From SKVR01 sp964589855 (lineage in GTDB: Bacteria > Bacteroidota > Bacteroidia > Bacteroidales > UBA7960), in the NCBI GenBank assembly GCA_964589855.1, contig CAZPVB010000006.1:1-54639 (forward strand): DNA of 54,639 bases, read 5' to 3'. The translations under genes and the position numbers were made by a program. The notes beneath the pieces were generated by a model, which had not been told where the DNA came from, searched no databases, and saw only the letters and a program-made list of their open reading frames with translations. Below are positions 52,453 through 54,639 of this stretch, in pieces; position 1 is the stretch's first letter, and each line of letters begins with the position of its first letter.

Positions 52453-52756
52453 AACAATCCCAAATAATATGTAAAAAAAAAGAATTTATCTGCAAAACTA
52501 CTGAAATACTGCTTGCAAGAAAACTGCCATTTATTGTGGTAGATTAGAAAATCTTCACAATAATACTTTCGTTGTTTTCGTCCTTACCCATGATGGTGAT
52601 GTCAAGGCGTATTTCTTTTGTTCTCTGATAAAAAAACAGAAACCAAACTTTCCATCAATTAAAACAAGATAGTAGAAATAATTTTTACGCTCATGCTGAA
52701 ATAAAAAAAGTTTTCAGTAAAATTATTTGTAGTTTTATAAAAGATTAGGAAAACCT
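52453..52756. other. Intergenic region, arfB / histidine kinase
   Basis: 304 bases. It contains a possible gene remnant at 52544-52650 (listed). A lone GCAAGAAAAC near 52515 resembles one end of repeat family 2 without the partner arm. Confidence 0.5.
52544..52650 (-). pseudogene. Possible C-terminal remnant of a gene
   Basis: Read on the minus strand, a frame opened by an upstream TGA encodes a roughly 35-residue tail ending KDENNESIIVKIF and a stop. It has no start codon at the correct place. The composition looks protein-coding, but the identity is unknown; it could also be chance. Confidence 0.2.
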
Positions 52757-54639
52757 ATGAGGCAAATCATAAAAAAGCACAGTGTTGTAATTATCATTTT
52801 ATTATGCAGCAGCATTTCTTTCACTGGCAACGCCAATCAACGGTATGAAAACAGCAAAACTGTACCCTCTGTTGATAGTTTGCTTGAACAAAGCTGGAAT
52901 TTACGAAACGCAGATCCGGATTACTCCTTGCATTTATCCTTAGCAGCCATTGAGCATTCCCTGGAGATGGAAGATTATTACAATCTGGCAAAAGCGCATA
53001 GCTTTGCAGGAGTTGCATCCCGCATCATGGGAAACTACAACCGGGCAATTGAGTATTTTTTTGAAGGATTGCATCTGTCAAAAGAGCATCATATTCCTGA
53101 GCAGGAAGGATATGCCTATATCAACATTGCCAATTTGTATCTTTATTTACAATACTACAACCAGGCACTGGAAAACCTGGAGGAGGCACTTACAATTGCC
53201 CTGGAAATTGACAATAAGAATATGCTTGGATATATCTATTTGTATCAGGGCAGGGCGGAGATGAACCTTCATGACTACGAAAATGCCATTGAAAGCATCA
53301 ATAAATCGCTGGAGATCCGAGAGGAACAAAACAATGTAGCCGGACAGGCAGTAAATTATAAATATTTGGGGGATTTGTACCTGCAAACAAACCGCGAGAG
53401 CGAAGCACTGGTCAATTACCAAAAAGCGATCGAACCAGCAAACAACAGCAAGGATAAAGATTTGCTGGGAAACATTTACATTAAAATTGCACAGATTTAT
53501 TGCAGGGAGCAGAATTATGAACAAGCAGTAGAAATGGCCAACAGATCGCTTGAAATAGGTAAACAAACCCATGCCAAACCTATTGTTCTTGATGCGCTGA
53601 AGATTCTGGAAAAGGATGCCCTGAATGATGAGAACTACAGGCAAGCCAATCATTACCAGCAACAAATTCAACTTTATCAGGATTCTATTTTCAACCAGCA
53701 ACTCAATGAAAAAGTGCTGGTACTTGAATTTGAAATGGAACAGCAGAAAAAACAGGCAGAACTGGCTTTAATGGAAAAAGAAAAAGAATTAAAAGCCCTG
53801 AATTTTAGCAAACAAAAGCAAATCAACAGAATCCTCATTGGATTTTTGGTGTTGTTTTTTCTGGCAGGAGTAATCTTGTATATTTTATTAAGAAAAATCG
53901 AAACAAAAAATAAATTACTCCATTCGCAAAAAGAAGAGTTGAAGCAAATCAATCTGGCAAAAAACAAAATGCTGATGATTATTGGTCACGATCTGCGAAA
54001 CCCGGTATGGAACCTCAAAGCCTTGATTGAGTTATTCAAAGAGGAATACAGCTTTGAAGATTCAGAAATAAACGAAAGCATTATGACCATGTCGAGATCA
54101 GCACAGTCTATATCAGACCTTTTGGAGAACTTGCTTTATTGGGCAAAATCGCAGGATGGCAGGCTGGTATTCAATCCTAAAGAGATCAAACCCGGTGAAA
54201 TTTTGACCAAAATATTGCAGGATTATGAGCACTGGGTGCGTTTTAAAAATATGCAAATCGAAAATTCCATCGATGAACAATGCGTTATAGTGGGAGATGC
54301 ACAAATGATATCAGCTGTTTTCAGGAATCTGATATCTAATGCCATTAAATTTAGCCAGAAAGGAGGCACTATTAATATTGAATTGCACAAAAAGGAGCAT
54401 GACTGTGTTTTTTCAGTAAAAGACCATGGCATTGGTTTTCAACCTCAAAAATTGCAGTATCTTCGGAAAGGTCTTTTTTCGGATGCAAAGAAAGGCACCG
54501 GCAATGAGCCCGGATCAGGTATAGGACTATCCTTGTGCTTCGATTTTATTGAAAAACATAGTGGAAACTTACACATAGAAAGTCAGGAAAATGCAGGCAG
54601 TACATTCTCTTTCACCATACCTTTGCTTAAACCAGACAA
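52757..54639 (+). CDS. TPR-containing membrane sensor histidine kinase (cut by window end)
   Basis: At least 627 residues; the stop lies beyond the window. It starts MRQIIKKHSVVIIILLCSS, a signal peptide or anchor. Several TPRs follow to about 315 (NRAIEYFFEGL, NQALENLEEAL, ENAIESINKSL, QAVEMANRSL). A coiled coil at about 320-357 leads to a membrane helix at about 358-378 (ILIGFLVLFFLAGVILYI). HisKA has His411 in MIIGHDLRNP. The HATPase domain has the N box (FRNLISNAIKFS) and G boxes (VKDHGIGF; GSGIGLSL near 586). The sensing part is entirely periplasmic TPR, a common Bacteroidota layout. No response regulator is in the window. Confidence 0.9.
   Translation, partial: MRQIIKKHSVVIIILLCSSISFTGNANQRYENSKTVPSVDSLLEQSWNLRNADPDYSLHLSLAAIEHSLEMEDYYNLAKAHSFAGVASRIMGNYNRAIEYFFEGLHLSKEHHIPEQEGYAYINIANLYLYLQYYNQALENLEEALTIALEIDNKNMLGYIYLYQGRAEMNLHDYENAIESINKSLEIREEQNNVAGQAVNYKYLGDLYLQTNRESEALVNYQKAIEPANNSKDKDLLGNIYIKIAQIYCREQNYEQAVEMANRSLEIGKQTHAKPIVLDALKILEKDALNDENYRQANHYQQQIQLYQDSIFNQQLNEKVLVLEFEMEQQKKQAELALMEKEKELKALNFSKQKQINRILIGFLVLFFLAGVILYILLRKIETKNKLLHSQKEELKQINLAKNKMLMIIGHDLRNPVWNLKALIELFKEEYSFEDSEINESIMTMSRSAQSISDLLENLLYWAKSQDGRLVFNPKEIKPGEILTKILQDYEHWVRFKNMQIENSIDEQCVIVGDAQMISAVFRNLISNAIKFSQKGGTINIELHKKEHDCVFSVKDHGIGFQPQKLQYLRKGLFSDAKKGTGNEPGSGIGLSLCFDFIEKHSGNLHIESQENAGSTFSFTIPLLKPD

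Noticed and set aside
1..54639. tRNA, rRNA, riboswitch or prophage genes
   Set aside because: No cloverleaf, rRNA-like stretch, recognisable riboswitch core, integrase or phage structural gene was seen by reading; a covariance-model scan would be decisive.

Overview
The window is a chromosomal segment of a member of the Bacteroidota, most likely a marine or anoxic-habitat relative of the Marinilabiliales/Prolixibacteraceae; the lineage is an inference. The evidence is a type IX secretion (T9SS) C-terminal sorting domain, promoters that fit the Bacteroidota TAnnTTTG -7 element, almost no Shine-Dalgarno sites, SPII lipoproteins, a 2-oxoglutarate/2-oxoacid:ferredoxin oxidoreductase, an S1 sulfatase and low GC. 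No rRNA, tRNA, CRISPR array, insertion sequence or prophage was recognised.

Layout. 1-1871 (minus): the start of a GH106-like glycosidase lipoprotein behind a CxPSR sulfatase, which looks like the edge of a sulfated-polysaccharide locus. 2608-22473: one gene of 6,621 codons for a giant T9SS surface protein with six tandem modules of about 537 residues (CARDB-like plus parallel beta-helix), seven CARDB domains, a GGX glycine-rich segment, a proline-rich segment, a Cys-rich island and a sorting domain. 22628-26064: a 2[4Fe-4S] ferredoxin divergent from korA-korB. 26134-32034: an anti-sigma factor and an atypical sigma factor (minus) facing away from an exported TPR-CHAT peptidase-like protein (plus). 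32370-34834: a Tat-exported Gfo/Idh/MocA oxidoreductase and a DUF1080 lipoprotein, a plausible 3-keto-glycoside pair. 35140-36590: a cupin lipoprotein bracketed by inverted copies of a small repeat, then comEC. 39007-44327: TPR protein, GH73-LysM hydrolase, rsmG, a Crp-type regulator with DUF2892 protein, and pepD. 44960-51919: glgX-treZ-treY, which turns glycogen into trehalose. 52033-54639: arfB and a TPR-histidine kinase cut by the window end.

The most unusual items are the giant adhesin with its GGX/proline/cysteine section, the sigma/anti-sigma/CHAT cluster, two families of small palindromic intergenic repeats (2 and 3 copies, adjacent at 34952-35272), a duplicated comEC leader, and a GTGAC-N4-GTCAC palindrome at a class II activator position upstream of the DUF2892 gene. 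Domain names come from reading motifs by eye; no database search was run.
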